Notes: generated by a model not told the origin, from the letters alone. A DNA stretch of 64,000 nt from Rossellomorea aquimaris (GCF_020171925.1 NZ_JAIVAR010000004.1:169929-233928), one strand, 5' to 3'. Shown: positions 1-9,787, counted from the stretch's first letter. Numbers and translations: made by a program.

Positions 1-1485
1 TAATTCGGTATAACCTGCAATCGTGATGATTTCCATACGGTCTCTTAGCGGGCCAGGGATCGTGGACAGATCATTCGCCGTTGCAATGAACATTACCTTG
101 GATAAATCGTAGGTCTCCTCGATGTAATGATCACTGAAATTAGAGTTCTGCTCTGGGTCCAAGACCTCGAGCATCGCTGATGAAGGGTCGCCTCTGAAAT
201 CACTGGACATCTTGTCGATTTCATCAAGCAGGAAAACCGGGTTGACCGTTCCGGCTTTTTTCATCCCTTGGATGATCCTTCCCGGCATCGCCCCAACATA
301 GGTACGGCGGTGTCCCCTGATTTCAGACTCATCCCTTACACCCCCGAGGGAGATCCGGACGAAATTCCTACCAAGTGACTCTGCGACTGACCGTGCGAGA
401 CTCGTTTTCCCGACACCCGGAGGCCCTGCAAGACAGAGAATCGGTCCTTTTAACGATTTTGTCAGCTGCTGGACTGCAAGGTATTCCAATACGCGTTCTT
501 TCACCTTCTCAAGACCATAGTGGTCACGGTTCAGGATCGTTTCTGAACGTTTGATGTCCAGCTGGTCCTTTGTTTCTGTCGACCACGGCAAGGAAACAAG
601 CCACTCGATGTAGTTCCTGATAACAGAGCTCTCAGCGGAACTTGAAGGCACTTTTTCATAACGCGCGAGCTCTTTGAGGGCAGTCTTCTCCACATCTTCG
701 GGCATATCAGCCTGTTCGATCTTTGCCGTCAGATCTTCAATTTCTCCCGTTTTTCCTTCTTTATCCCCAAGTTCCTTCTGGATCGCTTTCATCTGTTCGC
801 GAAGGTAATATTCCTTTTGGGTCCGTTCCATCGACCTCTTCACACGCTGGCCGATTTTCTTTTCCAGACTCAATACTTCTTTTTCATTATTGATGGTTTC
901 AATGACCATTTGAAGTCGTTTCTTGATATCAAGGGTCTCCAATACGGATTGCTTTTCCTTCATCTTCAATGGAAGATGGGATGCGACAATATCAGCAAGT
1001 CTTCCCGGCTCATCTATGTCCGAGACAGTCGAATATGTTTCTGCAGATACTTTCTTGGAAAGCTTTATGTATTGTTCAAAATAATTCAGGAGCGTCCTCA
1101 TCAACGCATCTGTCTCCGATTCCTTTTCTAGTGAATCATGAAGCTCTTCCACTTCGACTTCATAATACTCTTCTTCATCGGTAAACGACGTAATTGATGC
1201 ACGATTCAATCCTTCCACGAGCACCCGGATCGTCCCATTAGGCAATTTAAGCATTTGCTTGACCTTCGTGAGAGTCCCCATTTCATAGAAATCTTCTTGT
1301 TCGGGCTCATCTATATTCATGTCTTTTTGGGTGGTTAGAAAAATTAAATGGTTATCCATCATGGCTTTTTCCAAAGCCTGAACAGAGCGTTCACGGCCAA
1401 CATCTAAATGCAAGACCATTGTTGGATAAACAAGTAAGCCTCTTAATGGAAGGAGGGGCACCGTAATTTTCTTTTGTTCTGACAA
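1..1485 (-). CDS. lonA: ATP-dependent protease LonA, N-terminal 495 residues (cut by window edge)
   Basis: Cytoplasmic AAA+ serine protease that degrades damaged and regulatory proteins. The visible part holds the N-terminal substrate-binding domain, a coiled-coil linker (LEKKIGQRVKRSMERTQ), and most of the AAA+ module with Walker A GPPGVGKT and Walker B FLLDEIDK. The C-terminal alpha domain and Ser-Lys protease domain lie beyond position 1. I chose the TTG at 1483-1485 because GGAGGT sits 7 nt upstream and the product then begins MSEQKKITVPLLPLRG, as in Bacillus LonA. It lies just downstream of lonB but behind lonB's terminator, so it is probably transcribed separately. I saw no CtsR-type heptad repeat upstream. 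Confidence 0.97.
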   Translation of the reverse strand, partial: MSEQKKITVPLLPLRGLLVYPTMVLHLDVGRERSVQALEKAMMDNHLIFLTTQKDMNIDEPEQEDFYEMGTLTKVKQMLKLPNGTIRVLVEGLNRASITSFTDEEEYYEVEVEELHDSLEKESETDALMRTLLNYFEQYIKLSKKVSAETYSTVSDIDEPGRLADIVASHLPLKMKEKQSVLETLDIKKRLQMVIETINNEKEVLSLEKKIGQRVKRSMERTQKEYYLREQMKAIQKELGDKEGKTGEIEDLTAKIEQADMPEDVEKTALKELARYEKVPSSSAESSVIRNYIEWLVSLPWSTETKDQLDIKRSETILNRDHYGLEKVKERVLEYLAVQQLTKSLKGPILCLAGPPGVGKTSLARSVAESLGRNFVRISLGGVRDESEIRGHRRTYVGAMPGRIIQGMKKAGTVNPVFLLDEIDKMSSDFRGDPSSAMLEVLDPEQNSNFSDHYIEETYDLSKVMFIATANDLSTIPGPLRDRMEIITIAGYTEL

Positions 1486-1643
1486 ATCTAACACCTCCAA
1501 AATTAGGCTCTTAGCCTTTGTACAATTCTAACTTATTTACTAGGTAGTGTCTATTAAATAGGTACGCTGCAAGGGATATCAGTATGCCGGATTCTTCTAT
1601 TTAAAGGGGGGCATGTCTTTTAGAATGGGTTTATCATAAACAA

Positions 1644-1669
1644 ACCGATTCGGATTGACCCGAATCGGT
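1644..1669 (-). terminator. Rho-independent terminator of lonB
   Basis: A perfect 9-bp stem, ACCGATTCG / CGAATCGGT, with an 8-nt loop lies directly after the lonB stop. A U-rich run (TTTGTTTATG) follows on the minus strand. Confidence 0.85.
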
Positions 1670-1675
1670 CATGGT

Positions 1676-3340
1676 CTACACGCTTTTCTTATTTGACTCA
1701 TCCATCATTGAGGTTTCGCTTGTACTCAACTGATCTTTGATCAGAGCAATATCAAGCACTTCCTTCAGATGTTTCACGGGGATCACTTCAATCCCTTCAA
1801 TTTCATTCATCATCGATTGCTGGTTCTCAAACGGGATGATGGCTGCTTCGGCACCTGCCAACCTTGCCGCTTTCACTTTCGGGAACACTCCTCCAACAGG
1901 CTTCACAAATCCATGAATGCTGATTTCACCCGTCAAAGCAAGATTGTGTTTGATCGGGAGTCGATAAATCGCTGAGTAGATTCCCAGTGCCATCGCAATT
2001 CCCGCTGAAGGACCATCAACCGGGATCCCGCCAGGAAAGTTGACGTGGATGTCATATTGATCTGCCGGTACACCCATTGATCGCAGGACCGTGATGACAT
2101 TTTCAATCGATCCTTTGGCCATGCTTTTTCTCCTGATCGATTTGCTTCGGTCACCGATACTTTCTTCTTCAACGATTCCCGTCACGTTGATCTGTCCTTT
2201 ATCCTGGGCCGGGATGACGGTCACTTCGATTTCTAACAATGAACCGGTATTAGGACCTGTGACTGCCAGTCCGTTCACGACGCCGATTGAAGCTTCTTCA
2301 TTGATTTTCTTCTGATACCGAGGGGATAACTGTGAAGAGTGGATGATCCATTCCAACTCATGATCATAGATTTCCGTTCTATTTTCATTGATTGCCACAC
2401 CCGCTGCAATTTGGACCATATTGACCGCTTCCCGGCCGTTCCTTGAATAGGAAGCCAGAGTGTCAAGTCCTTCATCACTGAGGGTCATGTTGATTTTATC
2501 AACCGCACGTGCTGCCACTTTCTTCACTTCATCCTGCTCAAGCTCCCTGAAGAACACTTCCATGCAGCGTGAACGAATCGCAGGCGGAATCTCATTCGGC
2601 GTCCTTGTCGTTGCCCCGATCAGCCTGAAATCAGCCGGAAGGCCATTTTTGAAAATATCATGGATATGCGTAGGGATTTGATGATTTTCTTCGTTATAAT
2701 AGGCACTCTCAAGAAAAACTTTCCGGTCTTCCAAGACCTTCAATAATTTATTCATCTGGATGGGATGCAGTTCACCGATCTCGTCGATAAACAACACACC
2801 GCCATGTGCATTCGTCACCGCTCCCTGCTTCGGCTGAGGGATCCCCGCCTGTCCCATTGCACCCGCACCTTGATAGATCGGGTCATGCACGGATCCGATC
2901 AATGGATCGGCAATCCCCCTTTCATCAAAACGTGCCGTGGTGGCATCCAGTTCGACAAACACCGCTCCTGGTTTAAATGGAGATTTAAAGTTCTTCTTCG
3001 CTTCTTCCAAAACGAGTCGAGCGGCAGCCGTTTTCCCGACCCCGGGAGGACCATAGATGATCACATGCTGGGGATTGGGACTGCAAAGCGCTGCTTTCAA
3101 CGCTTTGATTCCGTCTTCCTGTCCGATGATATCATCGAAGCTCGTTGGCCTTACTTTTTCTGCTAGCGGCTCTGTCAATGAAATGGATCTCATCTTTCGC
3201 AGTTCTTCCATTTCCTTTTTTGATTCACGGTCGATGGTCACTTTTTGATTACGTTGGTTTTTAAGAAGGTTCCAGAAATACAATCCAATGATGATCCCGA
3301 AGAACAACTGGATAAATAACGCAATGCTAGTAAAGCTCAT
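1676..3340 (-). CDS. lonB: ATP-dependent protease LonB
   Basis: Membrane-associated Lon-family protease which, in B. subtilis, is made in the forespore. An N-terminal hydrophobic segment (about residues 4-25, IALFIQLFFGIIIGLYFW) is followed by an AAA+ domain with Walker A GPPGVGKT and a DEI(G) Walker B, then a C-terminal protease domain with the catalytic-serine motif GPSAG. It has 554 residues, the family's usual length. The ATG at 3340 is preferred to a longer form because GGAGGGAGA lies directly upstream and the product starts MSFTSIALF, matching B. subtilis LonB (MSWTGIAVF). It lies upstream of lonA and is separated from it by a terminator. Confidence 0.96.
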   Translation of the reverse strand: MSFTSIALFIQLFFGIIIGLYFWNLLKNQRNQKVTIDRESKKEMEELRKMRSISLTEPLAEKVRPTSFDDIIGQEDGIKALKAALCSPNPQHVIIYGPPGVGKTAAARLVLEEAKKNFKSPFKPGAVFVELDATTARFDERGIADPLIGSVHDPIYQGAGAMGQAGIPQPKQGAVTNAHGGVLFIDEIGELHPIQMNKLLKVLEDRKVFLESAYYNEENHQIPTHIHDIFKNGLPADFRLIGATTRTPNEIPPAIRSRCMEVFFRELEQDEVKKVAARAVDKINMTLSDEGLDTLASYSRNGREAVNMVQIAAGVAINENRTEIYDHELEWIIHSSQLSPRYQKKINEEASIGVVNGLAVTGPNTGSLLEIEVTVIPAQDKGQINVTGIVEEESIGDRSKSIRRKSMAKGSIENVITVLRSMGVPADQYDIHVNFPGGIPVDGPSAGIAMALGIYSAIYRLPIKHNLALTGEISIHGFVKPVGGVFPKVKAARLAGAEAAIIPFENQQSMMNEIEGIEVIPVKHLKEVLDIALIKDQLSTSETSMMDESNKKSV

Positions 3341-3524
3341 TCGTCTCCCTCCAAGTAGATACAAGTTGTTACGGGTTAGTATCTCCTTGACCTTGTGGGA
3401 ATAAACAAAAAAGTTCGGGGAATGGATGGTTCAAAACGGGATTAAAAGAAATATATATTTCTTAGCGAGTGCTGGTTACTTTATATATTTTCATTTCGCT
3501 CTTACACCCCGACTACGCTCATAA

Positions 3525-4235
3525 TTAAGTAATGCAATTGATTTCATCTTTTTTGTCTAGTAATTGACAATCCTCTATATCCAACGACCAAAGTCCGGAG
3601 TTTAAGACCACTCCTGATTTTGCAAGGTGAATTTTTTTAGAGAAGATGGGACCGTCCAGGACAAATGTGTGGTATTCACCTGATTCTCCCATGACGCAAC
3701 CATCATTTTTGGTGTGAATATCCTCATAAAATTCCCAATCGAGCATTCTTCCTGCCCATGATGGATTGAATACTTTATCGGAAGCCCTGCATATGACTGC
3801 TGAGAATCCAAGGGTGATGAATTCTTTCAGCAGAAGACTGCTTTCATCCTTTGATATCCATACAGGAAATGAGGGTTTCAAGCCCGCTTTCATTGCCACT
3901 TGTTCATTCCACTTTCTGTCTTCTTTGGCATATAAGCTTCCAAAGACAATTACATCCACACCCCTATTTTTCTTTAGATCTGCTAATGCCCCAATGAGGG
4001 CACGCTCATAATCGTCTCCGGAGTCGACCAATACCAGCGGAATATCCAAGGCTTCTGCCTGCTGTTTGAGGATATTCAATCGCAAGCCGTGTGCATGATT
4101 TCGCTCATTTTCATCGGAGACCATGGAGACAAGGCAGTTTACTTCTTTTTCTGCTCTTAATGTACGATACAAGGCGAGACACCCGTCTTTTCCACCGCTC
4201 CAGCTTATGGCCACCTTTGTTTTCTTCCTATTCAT
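3525..4235 (-). CDS. Dph6-like (DUF71) ATP pyrophosphatase
   Basis: 236-residue N-type ATP pyrophosphatase with PP-loop SGGKDG at residues 13-18, followed by the family's NHAHG-type and VFGSLYAKEDRKWNE motifs. Eukaryotic and archaeal relatives amidate diphthine on elongation factor 2. Bacteria lack diphthamide, so the real substrate here is unknown, and the usual label 'diphthine-ammonia ligase' should not be taken literally. The ATG at 4235 has GGGGGA 7-8 nt upstream. The longer reading frame to 4289 runs into the clpX terminator stem and is unlikely. It stands alone between lonB and clpX; I do not recall it at this place in B. subtilis, so it may be an insertion. Confidence 0.8.
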   Translation of the reverse strand: MNRKKTKVAISWSGGKDGCLALYRTLRAEKEVNCLVSMVSDENERNHAHGLRLNILKQQAEALDIPLVLVDSGDDYERALIGALADLKKNRGVDVIVFGSLYAKEDRKWNEQVAMKAGLKPSFPVWISKDESSLLLKEFITLGFSAVICRASDKVFNPSWAGRMLDWEFYEDIHTKNDGCVMGESGEYHTFVLDGPIFSKKIHLAKSGVVLNSGLWSLDIEDCQLLDKKDEINCIT

Positions 4236-4261
4236 GAACCCATCCCCCTTTTTCTTCATCC

Positions 4262-4297
4262 GTAAAAAAAGCCAAGAATGAAGAATCATTCTTGGCT
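4262..4297 (-). terminator. Rho-independent terminator of clpX
   Basis: 12-bp perfect stem (AGCCAAGAATGA / TCATTCTTGGCT, loop AGAA) followed on the minus strand by seven U. It lies 14 nt after the clpX stop. Confidence 0.92.
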
Positions 4298-4310
4298 TTC
4301 CATTGAGCTA

Positions 4311-5582
4311 TTAAGCTGATGTTTTTTCTTCGTTTGAATCGATGACGGTTCCGTCTTCAAGAACGAGTTGTGGTGTTGCATCTTCAAGAATCGTTTCTTT
4401 CGTGATGATACATTTCTTGATATCGTCACGGGAAGGAAGATCAAACATCACTTCAAGCATCATCGTTTCAATGATGGAACGAAGTCCACGTGCACCCGTT
4501 TTACGCTCGATTGCTTTCTTGGCAATTTCAAGCAGTGCATCATCCGTGAATTCCAACTCAACATCGTCCAGCTCAAGCATTTTTTGATATTGTTTCACTA
4601 AAGCATTCTTAGGCTTTGTCAAGATTTCAACAAGCGCTTCTTCATCAAGTGGCTCAAGGCTTGAAATGACCGGTAGACGTCCGATGAATTCAGGGATCAG
4701 ACCGAATTTCAATAAATCTTCAGGTACCACTTTGGATAGAAGTGATTTATCTTCTTTCACTTCGGCATTCTTAGGATCGGAACCGAATCCGATGACCTTT
4801 TGGCCCAAGCGTCGTTTGATGATTTGTTCGATTCCATCAAATGCTCCACCGCAAATGAATAGGACATTTGACGTATCGATCTGGATGAACTCTTGATGAG
4901 GATGCTTACGACCGCCTTGAGGAGGTACACTAGCAACCGTTCCTTCAAGGATCTTCAAGAGAGCTTGCTGAACACCTTCTCCTGATACGTCCCTTGTGAT
5001 GGAAGGATTCTCTGATTTTCTTGCAACTTTATCGATCTCGTCGATGTAAATGATGCCTTTTTCTGCTTTCTCTACATCATAATCTGCAGCCTGGATCAGT
5101 TTAAGCAAAATGTTTTCAACATCTTCACCTACATAACCGGCTTCCGTAAGGGATGTGGCATCCGCAATCGCAAATGGTACATTCAGGATGCGGGCAAGTG
5201 TTTGGGCAAGTAAAGTCTTACCGCTACCCGTAGGTCCGATCATTGCGATGTTACTCTTTGAAAGCTCAACATCGTCTACTTTGCTGCTTGAATTGATACG
5301 CTTGTAATGATTGTAAACGGCAACGGCCAGGGACTTTTTCGCCTGATCCTGTCCGATGACGTACTCATCAAGGATTTCTCGGATTTCCTTTGGTTTCGGA
5401 ACATCCTTGAACTCTACTTCTTCTTCCGTACCGAGCTCTTCTTCTACGATTTCAGTGCAAAGTTCGATGCACTCGTCACAAATATAGACACCTGGTCCGG
5501 CTACTAATTTACGTACTTGATCTTGCGTTTTACCACAAAAAGAACATTTTAGTTGTCCTTTTTCATCATTAAATTTAAACAA
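4311..5582 (-). CDS. clpX: ATP-dependent Clp protease ATP-binding subunit ClpX
   Basis: AAA+ unfoldase that feeds substrates to ClpP. The N-terminal zinc domain has Cys13, Cys16, Cys35 and Cys38. Walker A is GPTGSGKT (about residues 117-124) and Walker B IIYIDEID; sensor motifs and the substrate-gripping loops (GYVGEDVE) follow. Full length at 423 residues. The start is TTG at 5582, with GGGGTG 7 nt upstream and no in-frame ATG at the conserved N terminus ([18 protein letters not shown]). It lies downstream of tig, as in B. subtilis, but 585 bp away because a repeat element occupies the gap. Confidence 0.98.
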   Translation of the reverse strand: MFKFNDEKGQLKCSFCGKTQDQVRKLVAGPGVYICDECIELCTEIVEEELGTEEEVEFKDVPKPKEIREILDEYVIGQDQAKKSLAVAVYNHYKRINSSSKVDDVELSKSNIAMIGPTGSGKTLLAQTLARILNVPFAIADATSLTEAGYVGEDVENILLKLIQAADYDVEKAEKGIIYIDEIDKVARKSENPSITRDVSGEGVQQALLKILEGTVASVPPQGGRKHPHQEFIQIDTSNVLFICGGAFDGIEQIIKRRLGQKVIGFGSDPKNAEVKEDKSLLSKVVPEDLLKFGLIPEFIGRLPVISSLEPLDEEALVEILTKPKNALVKQYQKMLELDDVELEFTDDALLEIAKKAIERKTGARGLRSIIETMMLEVMFDLPSRDDIKKCIITKETILEDATPQLVLEDGTVIDSNEEKTSA

Positions 5583-5916
5583 TGTGTTTCACCCCTTCAT
5601 GAATACTGGACCATCATCCCTATCGATGATGGTGACCGTGTACTTGCTTCTTCTCACCACTCAGTTATGTATTGCATTTTAGCACAGTATATGTTTGTAG
5701 AAAAATTATACGATTCTTAAGAATCATCTTATTATGTATTGGACATTTTAGCAAATATTTTACTTAAATGTTTTTTAGGTATGGTGTGTGAAGAATCGCT
5801 GCAAGTTTTGTTTTTTGAAAATTAACCCCTGCTATTAAGGTTTATCCAACTTTTAGGGTTATTATTCTTTTATATGGTTGGAAAATCATTAAAAGTTAGT
5901 TTGTACTTTTAATACC

Positions 5917-6043
5917 GCTTTTGATTTCCGTGCAAGACTTCGCTTTCCGCGGGTGACCCGTGAGCCTCCTCGGCTTCGCCTGCGGGGTCTCACATTGGCC
6001 ACTTTTCCCGCAGGAGTCTTCGTCTTGCACTCCAATCAAAAGC
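5917..6043. repeat. MITE-like inverted-repeat element, copy A
   Basis: A roughly 127-bp imperfect palindrome in the clpX-tig gap. The left arm CGCTTTTGATTTCCGTGCAA and the reverse complement of the right arm, AGCTTTTGATTGGAGTGCAA, match over about 38 nt, with a GC-rich branched centre (CCGCGGG..., CCCGCAGG). Close relatives occur at about 33.03, 21.23, 54.77 and 38.65 kb. It has no coding capacity. A 9-bp direct repeat GTTAGTTTG flanks it at 5895-5903 and 6089-6097, but not immediately adjacent to the arms. I saw nothing else in the AT-rich remainder of 5583-6167 except the tig terminator. Confidence 0.85.
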
Positions 6044-6127
6044 TGGAACAGTAACCATTCACTTAAAACATACAAAACATCAAACAATGTTAGTTTGAAT
6101 CAATTAGAATTCTTTTAATTGTACAAA

Positions 6128-6150
6128 ACAAGGCGCGAATCGCGCCTTGT
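6128..6150 (-). terminator. Terminator of tig
   Basis: 10-bp stem ACAAGGCGCG / CGCGCCTTGT with a 3-nt loop, 18 nt after the tig stop, followed on the minus strand by TTTTGTAC. Confidence 0.8.
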
Positions 6151-6167
6151 TTTGTTATTTGGTGTTA

Positions 6168-7451
6168 TTATGCTTCTTTGCTGTTATCAACAAGAAATTC
6201 TAAAGCTTTGCGTACTTTAAGGTCTGCTTTAAGTGTATCAAGTCCGCCTAGGGCTTGCTTGATGTTGTCAGCTGACATGTTGTACTGCTCAGCCATTTTG
6301 TTTACTTCTTCTTCTGCTTCAGCATCAGTCACTTCAAGGTTTTCAGCTGCAGCGATCGCTTCAAGAGTCAAGTTCGTGCGTACACGCTTGCCAGCATCTT
6401 CTGTCATTTGACCGCGAAGATCTTCTTCTGTTTGACCAGAGAATTGGAAGTATAGGTCAAGGTTCATACCTTGCATTTGAAGGCGTTGACCGAATTCTTG
6501 CATCATGCGGTCCACTTCGCTGTTTACCATTACTTCTGGGATTTCAACTTCAGCGTTTTCAGAAGCTTTTTCTACTAGCGCTTCGCGAACAGCTGTTTCA
6601 GCTTCGTTCTTCTTGGATTCTTGAAGGCGCTTTTCGATTTTTTCTTTAAGCTCTGCTAAAGTTTCAACTTCTTCATCAGCATCTTTCGCGAACTCATCGT
6701 CTAGAGCTGGAAGTTCTTTTGTTTTGATTTCGTGGATTTTCACTTTGAATGTTGCAGCTTTTCCTGCAAGCTCAGCAGCATGGTACTCTTCAGGGAATGT
6801 TACTTCAACATCCTTCTCTTCACCAGCAGCCGCTCCAACTAATTGCTCTTCGAATCCTGGGATGAATTGTCCAGAACCAAGTTCTAGAGAATAGTTTTCA
6901 GCTTGTCCACCTTCGAATGCTTCACCGTCAACGAATCCTTCGAAATCCATTGTCACTGTGTCGCCTTCTTCAGCTTTACCGTCTTCTTTCACAACAAGCT
7001 CAGCTTGTTTTTCTTGAAGTGAAGTAAGTTCAGCTTCAACATCTTCAGCAGTTACTTCCGTATCCATTTTTTCTACTTCAAGACCTTTGTAGTCCCCAAG
7101 TTTAACTTCAGGCTTCACTTGTACTTTCGCAGTGAAGATCAAGTCTTTGCCTTTTTCCATTTGCTCAACATCGATTTCAGGACGATCGATTGGCTCGATG
7201 CCAGTTTCTTCAATCGCTTGAGCATAAGCTTCAGGTAAGATGAAGTCTAATGCATCTTGATAAAGAGATTCTACACCGAAGCGTTTTTCGAACATACCGC
7301 GAGGCATTTTACCTTTACGGAATCCTGGTACATTCACTTGCTTAACAACCTTTTTGAACGCAGCGTCTAAACCTTCGTTTACTTTCGCAGCTTCTACTTC
7401 GATTGTAAGTACTCCTTGGTTACCTTCTTGCTTTTCCCATTTTGCAGACAT
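6168..7451 (-). CDS. tig: Trigger factor, ribosome-associated chaperone and peptidyl-prolyl isomerase
   Basis: Binds at the ribosomal exit tunnel through the signature GFRKGKMP (about residues 44-51) and assists nascent-chain folding. The N-terminal ribosome-binding domain is followed by an FKBP-type isomerase domain (around 160-245; [17 protein letters not shown]) and a helical SurA-like C-terminal chaperone domain. 427 residues, usual length. ATG start. Base choice is more AT- and pyrimidine-biased than in its neighbours, as expected of a strongly expressed gene. It lies between ysoA and clpX, the conserved Bacillus arrangement. Confidence 0.98.
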   Translation of the reverse strand: MSAKWEKQEGNQGVLTIEVEAAKVNEGLDAAFKKVVKQVNVPGFRKGKMPRGMFEKRFGVESLYQDALDFILPEAYAQAIEETGIEPIDRPEIDVEQMEKGKDLIFTAKVQVKPEVKLGDYKGLEVEKMDTEVTAEDVEAELTSLQEKQAELVVKEDGKAEEGDTVTMDFEGFVDGEAFEGGQAENYSLELGSGQFIPGFEEQLVGAAAGEEKDVEVTFPEEYHAAELAGKAATFKVKIHEIKTKELPALDDEFAKDADEEVETLAELKEKIEKRLQESKKNEAETAVREALVEKASENAEVEIPEVMVNSEVDRMMQEFGQRLQMQGMNLDLYFQFSGQTEEDLRGQMTEDAGKRVRTNLTLEAIAAAENLEVTDAEAEEEVNKMAEQYNMSADNIKQALGGLDTLKADLKVRKALEFLVDNSKEA

Positions 7452-7612
7452 ACTGTTCCCTCCAACAATCTATATTTGATTCTAATTTTTTACGCATAGT
7501 AGTAGATAGTCCTCTGTATGAATCTAGCACTATCATCGTAAATATATAAAAATCTAATCTATTGCAACCATTACATTATAACATACAGCCCGATTCTTTC
7601 AACAGAGAGCCT

Positions 7613-8623
7613 TCAAATTATGGGAGAAGAAATTTCCTCTAGCTCACGGAGCTGTTCCATCAAGCTGTGGCATTCAGCGGATTTTTCTATTTCCCCATTC
7701 AGTTCTTCCCAAAGGATGGAATCTGCAAACATTTCCGCTGAATAGCTTCCATAAACCACCGCAAGATCTTCCGGTTTCCCTTGAAGTTCCAATGGATATA
7801 GGAGAAAACAATGCCTTTTCACTAATTCATGGGCGTGTTGATACAAAGTCGGATTCCGTTGGGACAGTAATTCTTCCAGTTCCTCCGATACCCTTTTGAA
7901 CGTATCCGATTCAAACACATCCTGCAGTGAGGATGGGATGACTTTCACTTCTTCATTCAATTTATTGATTGAAACTTCTTTATCATATCCATGTTCCCGT
8001 AAAACATTCAGGATCATGGATTGTAGAAATGGGTGGGAATCCCCTTTCCCTAAATAAGAAAGGAGCTCATGCAGGTAAGGACGGATATTCTGATTCACGA
8101 GCTGTGCCGTGATCAAGGTCTGTTCCTCCAAGCTCTTATCTTTCAGGATGGTGGTGACTGGAATTTCAGTATCTTCTTTCACTTCGCTATCCGGCTCTTT
8201 GCCATCCCTTACTTTTTCACTGAATTGAAGCAGTTTCTTGAAATGTTCTTCCTTCTCAAACGGCACTTCTTTTTCGTCAAAAAGGGCGTGCAGCGTATCG
8301 ATCACTTCTTGATGTTGATGAAGCTGAATGAGGATCATCAGGTACATATCAACCACCTCGAAATAGTCCCCGATTCCTTCAAGAAGCATTTCTTTGCAAA
8401 TCACTTTTGCTTCATCATATTTTTTATTTTCATAAAGGGCCAGCACCAACGCTGTATTGATGTCAGGATTGTCCGGTTCCATTTCATACGCCTGGGTCAA
8501 AAGGTCGGCTGATTCCTGGATATCCCCGCTTTCTAGTGCCTGGACACCCTTTTCAAGAAGCCGTTCCTTCAATCCGGGAAACTGCAGGACCTTTCCTTTC
8601 CCCTCATTGTTTTTCTTTGTCAT
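7613..8623 (-). CDS. ysoA: TPR-repeat protein YsoA
   Basis: 336-residue soluble protein. N-terminal helix pairs (about residues 15-100; KGVQALESGDIQESADLLTQ, then NTALVLALYENKKYDEA) have the spacing of tetratricopeptide repeats; the rest is helical without a recognised domain. B. subtilis has a TPR protein of similar size (YsoA) directly upstream of tig. I chose the ATG at 8623 with AGGCGGG 8 nt upstream; the reading frame stays open upstream to 8713 but lacks a better start. No function is known. TPR proteins usually serve as protein-docking scaffolds, which is only an inference here. Confidence 0.85.
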   Translation of the reverse strand: MTKKNNEGKGKVLQFPGLKERLLEKGVQALESGDIQESADLLTQAYEMEPDNPDINTALVLALYENKKYDEAKVICKEMLLEGIGDYFEVVDMYLMILIQLHQHQEVIDTLHALFDEKEVPFEKEEHFKKLLQFSEKVRDGKEPDSEVKEDTEIPVTTILKDKSLEEQTLITAQLVNQNIRPYLHELLSYLGKGDSHPFLQSMILNVLREHGYDKEVSINKLNEEVKVIPSSLQDVFESDTFKRVSEELEELLSQRNPTLYQHAHELVKRHCFLLYPLELQGKPEDLAVVYGSYSAEMFADSILWEELNGEIEKSAECHSLMEQLRELEEISSPII

Positions 8624-8716
8624 GTTTTGTACCCGCCTATACGTATTAAAGATGGTAATAGTGTAGCATGTGAAATTGGAGAAAACAAAAATAAGCAGAC
8701 GAGACTTTTGCATAAT

Positions 8717-8742
8717 AAAAAAAAGCCCGCCAACCGGCAGAC
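8717..8742 (-). terminator. Terminator of tRNA-Arg(CCU)
   Basis: 7-bp stem with wobble pairs, GTCTGCC / GGCGGGC read on the minus strand, loop GGTT, followed by a run of eight or nine U. Confidence 0.8.
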
Positions 8743-8762
8743 TTTTGTGTATGTAGAGTTAA

Positions 8763-8839
8763 TGGCGTCCCAGAAGAGATTCGAACTCCCGACCTACAGT
8801 TTAGGAAACTGTTGCTCTATCCTGCTGAGCTACTGGGAC
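8763..8839 (-). tRNA. tRNA-Arg (anticodon CCU)
   Basis: 77 nt with encoded CCA. The acceptor stem is GUCCCAG / CUGGGAC; the D arm is AGCUCAGCAGGAUAGAGC. The anticodon stem ACAGU / ACUGU holds loop UUCCUAA, so the anticodon is CCU, reading AGG. The T arm contains GUUCGAAUC. It is nearly identical to the tRNA-Arg about 140 bp upstream except in the anticodon arm and a few other bases. Confidence 0.97.
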
Positions 8840-8896
8840 ACATTCTATACATCAGGATAACTCATCGTTTAAAAGTTATCAAGCGGTAATTGGGAT

Positions 8897-8935
8897 AAAA
8901 AAAGGATACCCTCACAGCTTACTGTGTCAGTATCC
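8897..8935 (-). terminator. Terminator of tRNA-Arg(UCU)
   Basis: Read on the minus strand, GGATACTGACACAG pairs imperfectly with CTGTGAGGGTATCC (loop TAAG) and is followed by seven U. It separates the two arginine tRNA genes, so each is an independent unit. Confidence 0.88.
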
Positions 8936-8980
8936 CCTGCTTGTCAAAACCCTGATATCAAGGTATGTATGTAATGATAG

Positions 8981-9057
<77 letters not shown>

Positions 9058-9221
9058 AATTCAGTTTTATGTGGTCCGTTTTTCAAGGACAATATTTATT
9101 ATATTCACATAGCATATAGAAGTCAATACATTTTCAAAAAAAGTTTTTTGTTTTTTATGTTCGCCCATCCATTGCTCTTTACCTATTCATTATATCCTTT
9201 TCATACCGGGAAGAAAAGAAA

Positions 9222-9251
9222 AAGAACCCTCTTAATATAAAGAGAGTTCTT
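9222..9251 (-). terminator. Terminator of the rph-rdgB-phosphoesterase operon
   Basis: 12-bp stem (minus strand AAGAACTCTCTT / AAGAGGGTTCTT, one wobble) with a 6-nt loop, followed by TTTCTTTTC. It lies 18 nt after the phosphoesterase stop. Confidence 0.85.
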
Positions 9252-9269
9252 TCTAGGAAAAACTCAAGA

Positions 9270-9773
9270 TCAAACACTAAATTCCTGTTCTTCCACTACG
9301 TCATGTTCATGAGTCAAAAACTGCACCCTGACCACGTCTTGATGGGCTTCAACCAGTGCATAGGTCCTTTCCTGCCTTCCACGCGGCAGCAGGATGCTTC
9401 CTGGATTCAAGAACAATGTGCCGTTCACCATCTCCGCTCCGAGCGTATGGGAATGCCCGAAGAAGACAAACTTCGCACCGGTCTCTTCCGCTTTATAGCG
9501 AAGCTTCATCAAGGACATCTTGATCCCGTACAAATGTCCGTGAGTGACGAAAATGGTCTGTCCTTCCACTTCTTCAATCAGATCCTCAGGAAAACGTGCA
9601 TCCATGTCACAGTTCCCCCGGACAGCAAGATAACGGGATAGTGCCCCATCATCGGCACTCAGTTCTGAATCTCCACAATGAATCATTGCATCCACTTTTC
9701 CATTGTATTTTTCAGCCAGTCCTTGAATTTCTTCTTTCGATCCGTGGCTGTCACTTACAACCAAAAGCTTCAT
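9270..9773 (-). CDS. ysnB: YfcE/MJ0936-type metallophosphoesterase (B. subtilis YsnB)
   Basis: 167-residue calcineurin-like phosphodiesterase. Metal ligands are visible in order: Asp8 and His10 (DSHG), Asp35 (GD), Asn54 (GNCD), His78/His80 (THGH) and His107/His109 (GHSH). The E. coli relative YfcE hydrolyses phosphodiesters; the in vivo substrate here is unknown. The ATG at 9773 lies 15 nt after the rdgB stop, so it is the third gene of an rph-rdgB-ysnB operon, matching B. subtilis rph-ysnA-ysnB. Confidence 0.92.
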   Translation of the reverse strand: MKLLVVSDSHGSKEEIQGLAEKYNGKVDAMIHCGDSELSADDGALSRYLAVRGNCDMDARFPEDLIEEVEGQTIFVTHGHLYGIKMSLMKLRYKAEETGAKFVFFGHSHTLGAEMVNGTLFLNPGSILLPRGRQERTYALVEAHQDVVRVQFLTHEHDVVEEQEFSV

Positions 9774-9787
9774 TATTTAATCACCCT

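Noticed and set aside
1486..1640. CtsR operator in front of lonA
   Set aside because: Looked for the GGTCAAA heptad direct repeat on both strands and found none; none was seen upstream of clpX either.
5895..6097. GTTAGTTTG direct repeats as target-site duplication of copy A
   Set aside because: They lie 13 and 45 nt away from the inverted arms rather than adjacent, and copies B, C and D lack the same pattern.
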